A DNA stretch of 64,000 nt from Fusobacteriaceae bacterium (GTDB lineage Bacteria; Fusobacteriota; Fusobacteriia; Fusobacteriales; Fusobacteriaceae), in NCBI GenBank assembly GCA_017984315.1, contig JAGNZR010000001.1, positions 90,231 through 154,230 on the forward strand. Direction: 5' to 3'. Below, one piece after another: positions 34,759 through 44,842 of the stretch. The translations under genes and the position numbers were made by a program. Position 1 is the stretch's first letter. Every line of letters starts with the position of its first letter. Below the pieces are notes generated by a model, which saw only the letters and a list, made by a program, of their open reading frames with translations, ran no database searches and was not told the DNA's origin.

Positions 34759-36957
34759 TTAATACACTCCTTTCCAATAATTATACCCTGCGCTCTCTTT
34801 TGTTTCTGATCTTTCATCACTTATCCCGGCAAAAATATCTCTTATTTCTCCCACTGTTTCATCAAAAAACTCAAGTACAACTTCATCCACATTTAACTTT
34901 TTTATCTCTTTCATTCTATCTGTTATATCTAAAGCTTTTTTTAAATGAATCTCTGAATTTCCTTTTTCATTTATAAATATACTAAATTCATCCCCCATAT
35001 CATTTATTATAGAAGAGTTCTTTTCTAATATTTTAGTTTCAATATGCATAACTTTAGGCTTTGAATATATCAATAAAGCTTTTTTTAGAGTTGATTTTGT
35101 AAGTAGCTTTATCTTTTCAAAAGAAAGTTCTGGTGACAGCATTACACTCTCTATATTTGGAATTTTTTCAAGAAAATTCAGCGTATAAGAGTTAGTCACA
35201 TTAAAACTCCAATGAGTCATCATTTTAAGATTATGATCTTGCATTATATCATAAAAATTATAAGCCAGCCCTTTATTTTTTCTATTTAAACCTAAATTTT
35301 TCTCTGTTACAATTTGAAGCCCACTATAATAAACTTTATTTATCCCTATCTCTTTTAAAGTTTTTTCTTGCTCTTTAGTTCTTACTATCCCTACAATTTC
35401 AAGTTTTTTTTCTGTATCCTCAACTATTTTTAAACTCTTTACTACATCACTATTATCTCTTCTATAACTATCTACTATCTCTTCTGCTAACTCTTCTGCA
35501 ACATCTCTTTTTAAAGATTTTATAATAGAAACTGGGATAAACAGATTTTCATCAATTAAACATTTTAAATTTTCAGTGTTTATTTTAAATGTAGTTTCCC
35601 CTAGTTCTGAAATTTTAGAAAATATATCTTCAGAAGTTGCTCCTCTTTTGCTTGCTTCTTCACTATTTTTTTCTCCAAATTTAGTTACTTCAACTATTTT
35701 TCCATTTAAATTTTTATATTTAAATGTTAGTTTTGGTAACTCTCCTAATTTGCATGAGAACTCAGCATCTACTGAAATTTTCTTTTCTGCACTATGACGC
35801 TCTCTGTCTATAATATCTTGTAACTCTTTTGAATAATTTTTGAAAATATATCTAGTTCCAACAGGAAGATCCATCATAATAATTGTATCGCCAGGAAGTG
35901 CTTCTCTGTCTTTATCCGCATCGCTACTTCTATACCTTACGCCATCTCTTTTTACGCTTATTTTACTGACATTTGTTCCACCCAGTTTTTCATAAGTTTT
36001 TGAAAGAAATGTTATCCCATCTCCAAATTTTAAACTGTCTGAAAGCAATACCTCTTTTCCACTCACTATCCCTATCTGTTTCCCTAAATTTGATGAATAC
36101 TCTTTATTTATAATATTATTTTTTTCATAAAAATACCCTTTTCCATATCCACGGTTGAATATACTAGATACTCTCTCCTCTCTATCTTTTCCATCTATTA
36201 AATCTCTGTAGTAACTAGTAAGCTCATAAACATACTGTTCATCCTTCATTCTACCTTCAAGTTTTACAGATTCTATTCCTATAGACTTTAGCATCTCTAT
36301 CTCTTTTTTTCCCATAAGCTGGTCTTTAGGAGACAATAAAAACCCTTTCTCTCCACTTGGTGATTCATATTTTTTTCTACATGGCTGAGCACACATTCCA
36401 CGATTTCCACTTCTAGCTCCTATAAAACTGCTCATAAAACATTTACCAGAATATGAAACACAAAGAGCACCAGAAACAAATACCTCCAGCTCTATCTTTG
36501 TATTTTTTCTTATCTCTTTTATCTCTTCAAAAGATAACTCTCTTGACAGAACAACTCTTTTAAATCCAAGCTCTCTTAAATACTCCGCTTCAATATGATT
36601 AGAAATTGTCATCTGTGTACTTCCATGGATCTCAATATCTGGAAAGTTTTCTTTTAAAAATTTAAACATCCCTAAATCTTGTACAATTATTGCATCTAGA
36701 CCACACTTATAAAGTGTATTTAAATTTGTAAAAAGAGGTTCGAATTCATTATCCATCATAACTGTATTCAGTGTTAAAAATACTCTGCTTCCTCTTTCAT
36801 GTGCATATTCTAATGCTGCTTTATACTCTGTCATGGTAAAATTTTTAGCACTTTTTCTAGCACCTAACCCTTGTAATCCCATATATATCTCATGGGCACC
36901 ACCATCTACTGCTGCATAAAATTTATTTATATCCCCTGCTGGAGCTACTATATACAT
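34759..36957 (-). CDS. U32-family peptidase / tRNA-rRNA hydroxylation factor-like
   Basis: 732 residues, the long U32 form with a C-terminal DUF3656-like region. The signature is HGSTQMTISNHIEAEYL and SGKCFMSSFIGARSGNRG followed by MCAQPCRKKYE (Cys cluster). Long U32 proteins are now linked to RlhA/TrhP-type RNA hydroxylation and iron-sulfur binding, and older annotation is collagenase-like protease. The second half (residues 400-732) repeats an AP-endonuclease-like barrel. Which activity holds here cannot be decided from the sequence. Confidence 0.85.
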   Translation of the reverse strand: MYIVAPAGDINKFYAAVDGGAHEIYMGLQGLGARKSAKNFTMTEYKAALEYAHERGSRVFLTLNTVMMDNEFEPLFTNLNTLYKCGLDAIIVQDLGMFKFLKENFPDIEIHGSTQMTISNHIEAEYLRELGFKRVVLSRELSFEEIKEIRKNTKIELEVFVSGALCVSYSGKCFMSSFIGARSGNRGMCAQPCRKKYESPSGEKGFLLSPKDQLMGKKEIEMLKSIGIESVKLEGRMKDEQYVYELTSYYRDLIDGKDREERVSSIFNRGYGKGYFYEKNNIINKEYSSNLGKQIGIVSGKEVLLSDSLKFGDGITFLSKTYEKLGGTNVSKISVKRDGVRYRSSDADKDREALPGDTIIMMDLPVGTRYIFKNYSKELQDIIDRERHSAEKKISVDAEFSCKLGELPKLTFKYKNLNGKIVEVTKFGEKNSEEASKRGATSEDIFSKISELGETTFKINTENLKCLIDENLFIPVSIIKSLKRDVAEELAEEIVDSYRRDNSDVVKSLKIVEDTEKKLEIVGIVRTKEQEKTLKEIGINKVYYSGLQIVTEKNLGLNRKNKGLAYNFYDIMQDHNLKMMTHWSFNVTNSYTLNFLEKIPNIESVMLSPELSFEKIKLLTKSTLKKALLIYSKPKVMHIETKILEKNSSIINDMGDEFSIFINEKGNSEIHLKKALDITDRMKEIKKLNVDEVVLEFFDETVGEIRDIFAGISDERSETKESAGYNYWKGVY

Positions 36958-37056
36958 CTCTCTCTCCTATAACTCTTTTTATATTTAAAAAATAATTTTT
37001 TATTATTTTAATTAATAGATTTTACAACATTTTCCATATATAAACAAGTTAAAAAA

Positions 37057-37089
37057 TGGAGTTTAGGAGATACTCCCCCCTAAACTCCA
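37057..37089 (-). terminator. Terminator after the amidohydrolase-type gene
   Basis: TGGAGTTTAGG (37057-37067) pairs with CCTAAACTCCA (37079-37089), followed on the minus strand by T residues. It lies 6 bases after the stop at 37095 and before the U32 gene. Confidence 0.88.
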
Positions 37090-37094
37090 CTTTT

Positions 37095-37820
37095 TTATTT
37101 CTTACAACTCTCTATAAAAGATGTAAATATTTTTATAAATTCGCTGTGTTTCTTTACCATAGCTTCTGGATGCCATTGAATACCTAAAATATACTGTTTA
37201 CTCATATCTTCTGATTCAAAAGCTTCTATTATTCCATCATTAGCTACAGCTGATGTGATTAGCCCTTTCCCTAATTCTTTTACAGATTGATGATGAAAAG
37301 AGTTTATCTCTAGAACCTCTTCCTGAAATATTTTATAAAGATGCGAACCTTTTTCAAGTTTAGCTCTATGATATTTTTCTTCACCTAATACACCTTTTGG
37401 ATGATGACCTAAAACACCTTTAACCTGTGAATCTATATCTTGAAATAAACTCCCACCACTAAAGACATTTATAAGCTGACACCCTCTGCAAATCCCTAAA
37501 ATAGATTTTTTCTGATTTAAGGCTTCCATAAAAAGTTCTTTTTCCCAAAAATCTCTTCTTGTATCAATGCTTCCTATCTCTTTTATAGGATCTTCTTGAT
37601 AAAATAAAGGGGAAATGTCCTCTCCACCAGATAATAAAATTCCATCACACTTTGTTATATACTCTTTTGCTAAAATACCATCTGTAATTGGAATTAAAAT
37701 TGGAACTCCTCCAGACATTTCAACTGCATCTACATAAGCATTATTTAATGAAATATATTTTTTATGTAACTCTCTATTTTCATGAAAAACTGTAATCCCT
37801 ATTAATGGTTTCATACTCAC
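37095..37820 (-). CDS. Gamma-glutamyl hydrolase of the PuuD type (class I amidotransferase fold)
   Basis: 241 residues. The nucleophile Cys is in ILGICRGCQLINV, and the His-x-Glu of the triad is in GIQWHPEAMVK. It should cut gamma-glutamyl bonds, as PuuD does for gamma-glutamyl-GABA, but the neighbours (an oligopeptide-binding lipoprotein and aminopeptidases) suggest gamma-glutamyl peptides such as those from glutathione. It is 12 bases after the lipoprotein gene, so co-transcription is likely. Confidence 0.82.
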   Translation of the reverse strand: MSMKPLIGITVFHENRELHKKYISLNNAYVDAVEMSGGVPILIPITDGILAKEYITKCDGILLSGGEDISPLFYQEDPIKEIGSIDTRRDFWEKELFMEALNQKKSILGICRGCQLINVFSGGSLFQDIDSQVKGVLGHHPKGVLGEEKYHRAKLEKGSHLYKIFQEEVLEINSFHHQSVKELGKGLITSAVANDGIIEAFESEDMSKQYILGIQWHPEAMVKKHSEFIKIFTSFIESCKK

Positions 37821-37832
37821 TCCTAAATATGA

Positions 37833-39347
37833 TTATTTTTTAAAGCTATATTTATAAAATAATGGATAACTTGTTGGTTTTACTCCCTCAAGATTATTAC
37901 TAACACCAATTATTGTATTAGAATAATTTAAAGGCAGCACTGGAGCATCTTCATTGATTATATTTATAACTTCAGTATACATAGCTCTTCTCTTCTCTAC
38001 ATCCATCTCTTTCTTTGCATTATCCAATAGTTCATCAACTTTTGGATTAGAATAAAACGTTCTATTACCATTAGTTCCAAATTGTGAACTGTGGAAATTA
38101 GGATAAAGTCCATAGTCACCATCGTATGTAGAAGGTCCCCATCCCATCATGAACATATCTAAATCACCATTTCCAGTTGCAGTTAAAAATGCTCCCCACT
38201 CTAATGTTTGTACAGATATATCAAGTCCAATCTCTTTAAGTTGTGCCTGCATAATCTCCGCTATCTGGGCTCTAAGTTGGTTATTACTTGTAACTAGACT
38301 TAATTTAGCTCCTGTTAGACCTTTACTCTCTATTATCTTTTTAGCTTCCTCTTTGTTAAATTCCAACACTTTTGAATCTTTTGAATATCCAAAAACAGCT
38401 GGTGCTAAGAATCCATTGGCTATTTTTACATCTCCAAACATCAATCCTTTTATTATCTCCTCTCTGTTAATTCCCATAGAGATAGCTCTTCTTACTTCTC
38501 TATCTTGCAAGATAGGTTTTTTTAATGAGAATCCTAAATATGCAACTGAAGTTGATGGATTTTCCATAAGTGTTAAATTTTTATTCTCTTCAATGGCTTT
38601 TCTTCCAATTGTTGCAATTCCTTCTGCTATATCAATCTCCCCTGTTTCAAGTCCAATAACTCTGCTATTCTCTTCAGGAATCCCTTTTATTATAACATTT
38701 TTTATAGCTGGTTTCCCTTTAAAATACACATCATTAGCTTCAAGAGCAATCTTTTCTCCAACTATCCACTCTTTGAATTTGTAAGGACCTGTTCCAATAG
38801 GTTTCTCAAAATATTTATCCCCTACTTCCTTATAGTATTTTTCACTTAATATAGCCGCAGATTTATGGCTTAAATGATTTAATAAAGGAGCAAATGGCTG
38901 CTCTGTTGATATTTTTACAGTATTGTCGTCTATTATTTCTATATTTTTTATTGCTTTATACAGATGTGCTACTTTTGATTTAGTCTTAGCTCTCTCTAAA
39001 GTAAATTTTATATCTGAAGCTTTTAATGGGTCCCCATTATGAAATTTTGCTTCCTTATTCAAATGAAGTATTAAAGATAAATCATCTACCCTTTCCCATT
39101 TTTCAGCAAGCCCAGGAATCAATTGTCCTGTCATCTCATCAACTTCAACTAATCTGTCATAAATTTGAGTTGTTACAACTTGCGAATATTGTTCTGTTGA
39201 ATCTTGTGGATCTAAAGTCTTTCCTTCTGACAATTGTGCATAAACTAACGTGTCTTTTGTTGGTTTTGCAGCTTCTTTTTTCTCCCCACACCCTGTAAAT
39301 ATTACTGTAATCAGCATCGAGCATAGAACTAATAATTTTTTTAACAT
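37833..39347 (-). CDS. Peptide-binding lipoprotein of an ABC importer (SBP family 5)
   Basis: 504 residues. The signal peptide MLKKLLVLCSMLITVIF ends in the lipobox TGC, so Cys20 would be lipidated. SEGKTLDPQDSTEQYSQVV and GTGPYKFKEWIVGEKI are family 5 motifs (oligopeptide, dipeptide, nickel or glutathione binders). It captures peptides outside the membrane. No permease or ATPase gene lies nearby, so the importer core must be elsewhere. It is grouped with M42, M17 and a gamma-glutamyl hydrolase. Confidence 0.9.
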   Translation of the reverse strand: MLKKLLVLCSMLITVIFTGCGEKKEAAKPTKDTLVYAQLSEGKTLDPQDSTEQYSQVVTTQIYDRLVEVDEMTGQLIPGLAEKWERVDDLSLILHLNKEAKFHNGDPLKASDIKFTLERAKTKSKVAHLYKAIKNIEIIDDNTVKISTEQPFAPLLNHLSHKSAAILSEKYYKEVGDKYFEKPIGTGPYKFKEWIVGEKIALEANDVYFKGKPAIKNVIIKGIPEENSRVIGLETGEIDIAEGIATIGRKAIEENKNLTLMENPSTSVAYLGFSLKKPILQDREVRRAISMGINREEIIKGLMFGDVKIANGFLAPAVFGYSKDSKVLEFNKEEAKKIIESKGLTGAKLSLVTSNNQLRAQIAEIMQAQLKEIGLDISVQTLEWGAFLTATGNGDLDMFMMGWGPSTYDGDYGLYPNFHSSQFGTNGNRTFYSNPKVDELLDNAKKEMDVEKRRAMYTEVINIINEDAPVLPLNYSNTIIGVSNNLEGVKPTSYPLFYKYSFKK

Positions 39348-39390
39348 TTGTAATCCCCCTCATTTTTAATTTTTATTTTAAATAATGAAC

Positions 39391-40455
39391 TTAAAACCCT
39401 TTTATTACATCTTTGTTAAGTTTTTTTATTATTTCCACTGCTAGTCTTATCCCAGCATCTAAATCCTCTACGGCTGAATAAGAGTAATGTGTATGGATAT
39501 ATCTTGTAGGAATTCCTATTACAATAACTGGAATTCCATCTTCTAACATATGATACTTAGCACCGTTTGTGCTTCCTTTCTCTCTTGCAATTACTTGATA
39601 TGGTATTTTATGGTCTTTAGCTATCTCTTTTGCAAAAGCTATCACTCTTGGATTGGATAACATCCCAGAATCGATTACTCTAAACTGCAATCCTTTTTTT
39701 AATGCTCCATGAGATGCTTTTCCCTCTTTAAACGTGTCATCAGCTGGCGATCCTTCAAATACTATAACAAAATCTGGTTTTACTCTGTGGGCTGCCACTT
39801 GAGCTCCACGAGTTCCAACCTCTTCTTGTGCACAAATATTTCCTACTACATTTACATTTAGATTTTTACCTTTCAATCTGTCAAGAGTTTCTATAACTGA
39901 AACGCACCCTAATCTATTGTCAAAAGATTTCCCTCTCATTACCTTAATTTTTTCATCATAAGAGAATGATACATCAGGTACAACTGGATTTCCAACCTCG
40001 ATTCCATAAAGCTCCGTTGTCTCTTCGTAACTGCTTGTTCCTATATCTATTGTCAACTCACTTATCTTTGGAAGTTTTGTTAACTCATCAGGAGTCATAA
40101 AATGTGGTGGTTTTGAAGCTACTACCCCTTTTATATATTCCCCTTTAAAATTTTTTATAACAACTGAATGAGCAGGGATATTAGCAGGAAACCATCCACC
40201 TAGTGGTAAAAAAGTTATAAGTCCATTATTCTTTATACTTTCCACCATAAAACCTACTTCATCGCTATGACAATCTAATGCAACTATTGGTTTTTGTGAA
40301 TCAACTTCATCTAAACCTATATATAAATTATTAATAGAATCCACATTTGTGCTTAAATTAACTTCTTTTTTTATTATCTTTATTACATCGTCTTCAAAGC
40401 CAGATGCACCAAAAGCATTAGAAATTTTTTCTGATAAATTTAATAATTTTTTCAT
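39391..40455 (-). CDS. M42-family (TET-like) aminopeptidase
   Basis: About 354 residues. Metal ligands fit ALDCHSDEVGFMV (His), NRLGCVSVIE (Asp region), ICAQEEVGTRGAQVA (catalytic Glu) and VFEGSPADD. Such enzymes form hollow particles that trim peptides in the cytosol. The start at 40455 (MKKLLNL) is 5 bases after GGAGG. A longer frame would use TTG in the ribosome site. It lies between M17 and the peptide-binding protein genes. Confidence 0.9.
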   Translation of the reverse strand: MKKLLNLSEKISNAFGASGFEDDVIKIIKKEVNLSTNVDSINNLYIGLDEVDSQKPIVALDCHSDEVGFMVESIKNNGLITFLPLGGWFPANIPAHSVVIKNFKGEYIKGVVASKPPHFMTPDELTKLPKISELTIDIGTSSYEETTELYGIEVGNPVVPDVSFSYDEKIKVMRGKSFDNRLGCVSVIETLDRLKGKNLNVNVVGNICAQEEVGTRGAQVAAHRVKPDFVIVFEGSPADDTFKEGKASHGALKKGLQFRVIDSGMLSNPRVIAFAKEIAKDHKIPYQVIAREKGSTNGAKYHMLEDGIPVIVIGIPTRYIHTHYSYSAVEDLDAGIRLAVEIIKKLNKDVIKGF

Positions 40456-40507
40456 CCATTCCTCCAAATCAAAGCTATTTAATAAAACTATATCTTTAGA
40501 ATTCTAA

Positions 40508-41938
40508 TTAATTTTTTATATATTCATATAAAGATTTTACAGCTACCCCTGTTGCCCCTTTTCTTAAAAACTCTTTATCTGATCCCAAAAATACAGTTCC
40601 ACCTATATCTAGATGCATCCAAGGTTTTCCCTCAACAAAATTTTCTAAAAATGCAGCACCTGTACATGCTCCTGCTGTAGAGACTCCTGCACTATTTTTT
40701 ATATCTGCAATATCTGTTTTTAGGAGAGATCTATGCTCATCTGCTATGGGCATATTCCAAAATGCCTCTCCCCATTTTTTAGAATTTTCATCTAATTTTT
40801 TAAACATCTCTAACTTATTTGTAAAAACTCCAGTTATAGTAGTTCCTAATGATACTGATATAGCCCCTGTCAATGTTGCGATATCTACTACTTCAGATAT
40901 TTTTTCTTTTTGAATAATATAAGTCAATGCATCTGCTAGAATAACTCTTCCCTCTGCATCTGTATTTGTTATCTCTATAAATTTACCAGACATACTTTCT
41001 ACAATATCACTTGGTCTATATGAGTTTGGACCTATTGAGTTTTCACAAGCTGGTATCACTGCAATTACATTTTTCTTCAATCTGTTTTTAGCTATTGCCA
41101 TCATAGCAGCAATAGTTGTTGCAGCTCCACCCATATCATCTTTCATTGCACCCATAGTGTCTCTGCCTTTTAAACAAAGTCCACCTGTGTCAAAAGTTAT
41201 CCCTTTTCCTACTAAACCATAAACATAATCACTCTCTTTATCTCCAAAATATCTCATAACAATCAGATGCGGCTTATTTTTTGCCCCTCTTCCAACTGAT
41301 AAAAAAGCATTCATTTTTAGCTCTTTTATTCTATCCTCTTCTAGTATCTCTACTTCAAAACCACATTTTTCACCTTGCTCTTTAGATATTAGACTTAAAT
41401 TTTCAGGTGTCATTATCTCTGCCTGTTCATTTACTAAATCTTTGGCATAATTTGCAGCTTGGCAGATATTCAGTGTTTCATCTATATTTTGTAACTCTTC
41501 TGTAAAAAGTTCTAACTTTAAACTTTCATTTTTAACTGCTCTATATTTATCAAAAGAGTAGTTTATATTTTCTAATACTTCAGCCACTATATTTGCATCA
41601 TTTAAAGTTTTTGAAGGAGAAAATACTGACAACTCACCTTTTTCACCTTTCAGGCTACTTAAAGATTTAAACAGGCTATTTCTATATTCTATTTTATTAA
41701 AACTCTCTTTTTTGCCAGCTCCAATATAGATTATATCAATGATATCATCTTTTTCAGGATAACTTATTTTAAATATCTCCCCCATTTTCCCATTAAAATT
41801 TTCTTTTATAATAGCATTTTTTATGAATTTTTTACTCTCTTCAGGTATATGAGGACAAACACTTACTTTATCTTCAAAAAAAATTGTTATATATTTAGTA
41901 TACTTTTTATTTATTTTATTTGTTACAATTAGACTCAT
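40508..41938 (-). CDS. pepA: Leucyl aminopeptidase, M17 family
   Basis: 476 residues. GKGITFDTGGLCLKG and NTDAEGRVILADAL hold the metal ligands and the catalytic Lys/Arg region. M17 enzymes form cytosolic hexamers that remove N-terminal residues. The N-terminal third is less conserved, as usual. It lies first in the peptide-use group. Confidence 0.93.
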   Translation of the reverse strand: MSLIVTNKINKKYTKYITIFFEDKVSVCPHIPEESKKFIKNAIIKENFNGKMGEIFKISYPEKDDIIDIIYIGAGKKESFNKIEYRNSLFKSLSSLKGEKGELSVFSPSKTLNDANIVAEVLENINYSFDKYRAVKNESLKLELFTEELQNIDETLNICQAANYAKDLVNEQAEIMTPENLSLISKEQGEKCGFEVEILEEDRIKELKMNAFLSVGRGAKNKPHLIVMRYFGDKESDYVYGLVGKGITFDTGGLCLKGRDTMGAMKDDMGGAATTIAAMMAIAKNRLKKNVIAVIPACENSIGPNSYRPSDIVESMSGKFIEITNTDAEGRVILADALTYIIQKEKISEVVDIATLTGAISVSLGTTITGVFTNKLEMFKKLDENSKKWGEAFWNMPIADEHRSLLKTDIADIKNSAGVSTAGACTGAAFLENFVEGKPWMHLDIGGTVFLGSDKEFLRKGATGVAVKSLYEYIKN

Positions 41939-41963
41939 ATCTCCTCCAATTTATATAACTTTC

Positions 41964-43580
41964 TTAATTTTTTTTATCTGTTTCTTTCTCTCTGAATCTT
42001 TTATCTCTTATATCATATGTTTTAAAGTTAAGCTTTCTAAGTAATACTTTGTCATGAGAAACTAAAATAACAGCCCCTGGGTAATCTAAAAGCATATTTG
42101 CTATGGTAGTTCTTGAGTAATCATCCATAAAAGTTGAAGGTTCATCTATTATCAATAGATCTGTCTCAGAGAGCATATTGGCAAATATCTCTAATCTTTT
42201 TTTCTCCCCCCCTGATAACATAAATACTCTTTTATCTCTAAACTCTATCTCATTATTATAAAGCGTATCAATAGCTATTTCAACAAACTCATGTGATAAA
42301 CCAGTTTTAGCTTTTAAATAATCTATTGTTGTCAATTTTTCATTCTCTAATACAGTGTCTTGCTCAATATAAGCGATTTTTGCTTTAGGATTAATATTCA
42401 CTGTACCACTTGTTGGTTCATCATGTCCTGCTATTATTCTAAGAAGAGTTGATTTTCCTGAACCATTTTCACCAACAATACATATCTTTGTATCTTTTTC
42501 TATTGTTAAATTAACATTTTTGTAAAGTTGCTTATCTGAATACTCTTTAGAGACATCTGATAAAGTTACTATATCCCCTTCTAATTTACTTGTAGATATA
42601 AAAACTTCCTTTGGTGTTGCTAAATATTCATATTTATACTCTGGAGAAAACTCTATTTTTTCATTTTCTTTTTTATAAAGCTCTCTTTGTAATCTTCTCA
42701 TAATAACAGCATGTCCACGTTTATTTTCTGTTTTCTCTATTATTGCATATTTTTTATCCACAGCTTTTGATATTTTTTCCATCTCTATCTCTTCTGCTAT
42801 ACTTGCTTTCTTCTCTTCTGCCATTTTAACTTTTTTATCTCTTAAATACTGAGGATAATCTGACTCATAAGATGTTATAGTATAGTTATCTATATCTAGT
42901 ATTTTTGTAGCAAAACTTCTTATAAAATCTATATTGTGAGATATTATTAAAAAAGCTTTAGTACTATTTTTAATATATTCTGTAAGCCAGGCCGTTTTCT
43001 TTTTATCAAAAAAAGATAATGGTTCATCTAAGACAATTAGATCTGAATCACTAAAAAGAGTTGTAGCAAGCCTTATATACTGCTTTTCCCCTCCACTTAA
43101 CTCTCTAAATTTTCTACTTAATTTGTCTGTAAATCCAAATGTTTCTGCAAACTCCGCTTGAATATGGATATATGAATATCCACCTAAACTTTCAAACTCA
43201 TCTGATGCTAAAGAATATTTTTCCATTATAGTCTCATTGTGAGTTTCATTATCTGAAAATTGACTTCCTAACTCTTCTAACTCCTTTTGCAGCTTTATTA
43301 CTCTTGCAAAAGGGGAATCCAACAAGTCTTGAACTTTTGATTCTAAATCTAAATGACCAAATTGGTCAAAACATGAAATTCTAGCATCCTCATTTATAAT
43401 TATCTCTCCCGAATCTGGGAACTGCTCTTCTGTTATTAGTTTTATAAAAGTTGATTTTCCTACTCCATTATTACCAGCAATAGCAATCTTCTCATCTGAA
43501 TTTATCTCTAAATTTACGTTTTTATACAGTTTTTGTGTAAAAAAAGATTTGGATACATTTTTAAATTCTATAATATTCAT
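41964..43580 (-). CDS. ABC-F family ATPase (ribosome-associated)
   Basis: 538 residues with two ABC domains and no membrane segment. Walker A motifs are GNNGVGKSTF and GENGSGKSTL, and signatures are LSGGEKQYIRLA and LSGGEKKRLEIF. The linker between them (about 240-320) is basic and helical. ABC-F proteins act on the ribosome in translation control or antibiotic protection. The subtype is not clear, and resistance is possible but unproven. Confidence 0.88.
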   Translation of the reverse strand: MNIIEFKNVSKSFFTQKLYKNVNLEINSDEKIAIAGNNGVGKSTFIKLITEEQFPDSGEIIINEDARISCFDQFGHLDLESKVQDLLDSPFARVIKLQKELEELGSQFSDNETHNETIMEKYSLASDEFESLGGYSYIHIQAEFAETFGFTDKLSRKFRELSGGEKQYIRLATTLFSDSDLIVLDEPLSFFDKKKTAWLTEYIKNSTKAFLIISHNIDFIRSFATKILDIDNYTITSYESDYPQYLRDKKVKMAEEKKASIAEEIEMEKISKAVDKKYAIIEKTENKRGHAVIMRRLQRELYKKENEKIEFSPEYKYEYLATPKEVFISTSKLEGDIVTLSDVSKEYSDKQLYKNVNLTIEKDTKICIVGENGSGKSTLLRIIAGHDEPTSGTVNINPKAKIAYIEQDTVLENEKLTTIDYLKAKTGLSHEFVEIAIDTLYNNEIEFRDKRVFMLSGGEKKRLEIFANMLSETDLLIIDEPSTFMDDYSRTTIANMLLDYPGAVILVSHDKVLLRKLNFKTYDIRDKRFREKETDKKN

Positions 43581-43690
43581 TTTTTATTTTTCTCCCATAA
43601 TTGTTTATATTTTTCAGTTATTATTTTGTTCATTAAAATCCGGTTACAACACTCTAGTATACCTTAAATTTCAATATATTGGAAGATTTT

Positions 43691-44791
43691 TTATTTTTTT
43701 TCTATCTCTAAAAGCTTTTCTTTAATATTTAATCCCCCTGCATATCCAACTAATTTTCCATTACTTCCTATTACTCTATGACAAGGGACAACTATAGGAA
43801 GTGGATTTCTATTATTTGCAAGTCCAACTGCTCTACATGCTTTTTCATTTCCTATATCTACTGCAATCTCTTTATATGTTTTAGTCTCTCCATAAGGTAT
43901 ATTTATTAATGCATTCCATACTTTTTTCTGAAATTCTGTTCCTTTTGGCGCTATAGGAAATGTGAACTCTTTTCTCTTCCCTTTAAAATATTCAGTTAAC
44001 TCTTTATATGCAAGATCTGTTGCATAATTTTTTTTCATAATTTTTTTATTTTTATCATCAAGTTCAGAGCTTTCTTTTAGTGAATTTTCATTTTGAAATT
44101 CTATTCTAGTAACCTCTTTCCCATTGCTCTCTATTCTTAAATCTCCAATCACAGTATCATAAATAAAATAATTCTCCATATTCTCACCCTCCATTTTAGA
44201 AAAAGCCCACAGATACAGACTTACAATTGTATTGTATGGCGAAAACTTTTTTTTATACTCTTCAAAGAGTTTCTTATCAATTTTTTCGTGTCCATAAAGT
44301 TTTTTCAGTGCATTAACTATCACTAAATCACCATAGCTTATTACATCTTTTCTTCCCATGGAAAAAATCATAATCATCTCTGCTGACCAAACTCCAATCC
44401 CATTAAGTTTAATCAGCTCTTTGATTACTTCTTCATCATTTTTCTCTTTTAATTTTTCTAAATCTAAAGAACCATCTTTTATTTTTTCAGCAATCTCTTT
44501 TATGTAAATAGATTTTTTTGTAGTTATCCCTAGCTTTTGTATCTCTTCTATAGTGGCATTGCATATTTTTTCATAACTGATCTCTCCGAAGTACTCTTTA
44601 AATCTGTTCCAAATACTTGCCGCTGCTTTAGATGAGATTTGCTGCCCTATTATAGAGTTTACTATGCACTGGAATATATCTGGGATACTCTCCCTTTCTA
44701 TAAATCCATATTTTTCTATAAGTGACTTAATTTTTTTATCTTTTTTCATAAGCTCAGTTAACTCTTTTTCACTGTAAGAAACTATATTCAT
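43691..44791 (-). CDS. Fused AlkA-type DNA glycosylase and O6-alkylguanine-DNA methyltransferase
   Basis: 366 residues. Residues 1-200 are a HhH-GPD glycosylase: the hairpin is LIKLNGIGVWSAEMI and the catalytic Asp is D155 in SYGDLVIV. Residues 208-366 are an Ogt/Ada-C domain: IPYGETKTYKEIA, RAVGLANNRNPLPIV, and PCHRVIG with the acceptor C337. So excision of N-alkylated bases and direct reversal of O6-methylguanine are joined in one polypeptide. No Ada regulatory N-domain is present. Each half has its active-site residue, so both should work. Confidence 0.9.
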   Translation of the reverse strand: MNIVSYSEKELTELMKKDKKIKSLIEKYGFIERESIPDIFQCIVNSIIGQQISSKAAASIWNRFKEYFGEISYEKICNATIEEIQKLGITTKKSIYIKEIAEKIKDGSLDLEKLKEKNDEEVIKELIKLNGIGVWSAEMIMIFSMGRKDVISYGDLVIVNALKKLYGHEKIDKKLFEEYKKKFSPYNTIVSLYLWAFSKMEGENMENYFIYDTVIGDLRIESNGKEVTRIEFQNENSLKESSELDDKNKKIMKKNYATDLAYKELTEYFKGKRKEFTFPIAPKGTEFQKKVWNALINIPYGETKTYKEIAVDIGNEKACRAVGLANNRNPLPIVVPCHRVIGSNGKLVGYAGGLNIKEKLLEIEKK

Positions 44792-44842
44792 ACTGTAACT
44801 ATCCCCTTCTTCATGTGCCTATACTCTTATTTTAACAGTAAA

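Noticed and set aside
41964..43580. Antibiotic-resistance assignment for the ABC-F gene
   Set aside because: The two ABC domains do not identify a resistance subtype and no other resistance gene or mobile context is nearby.
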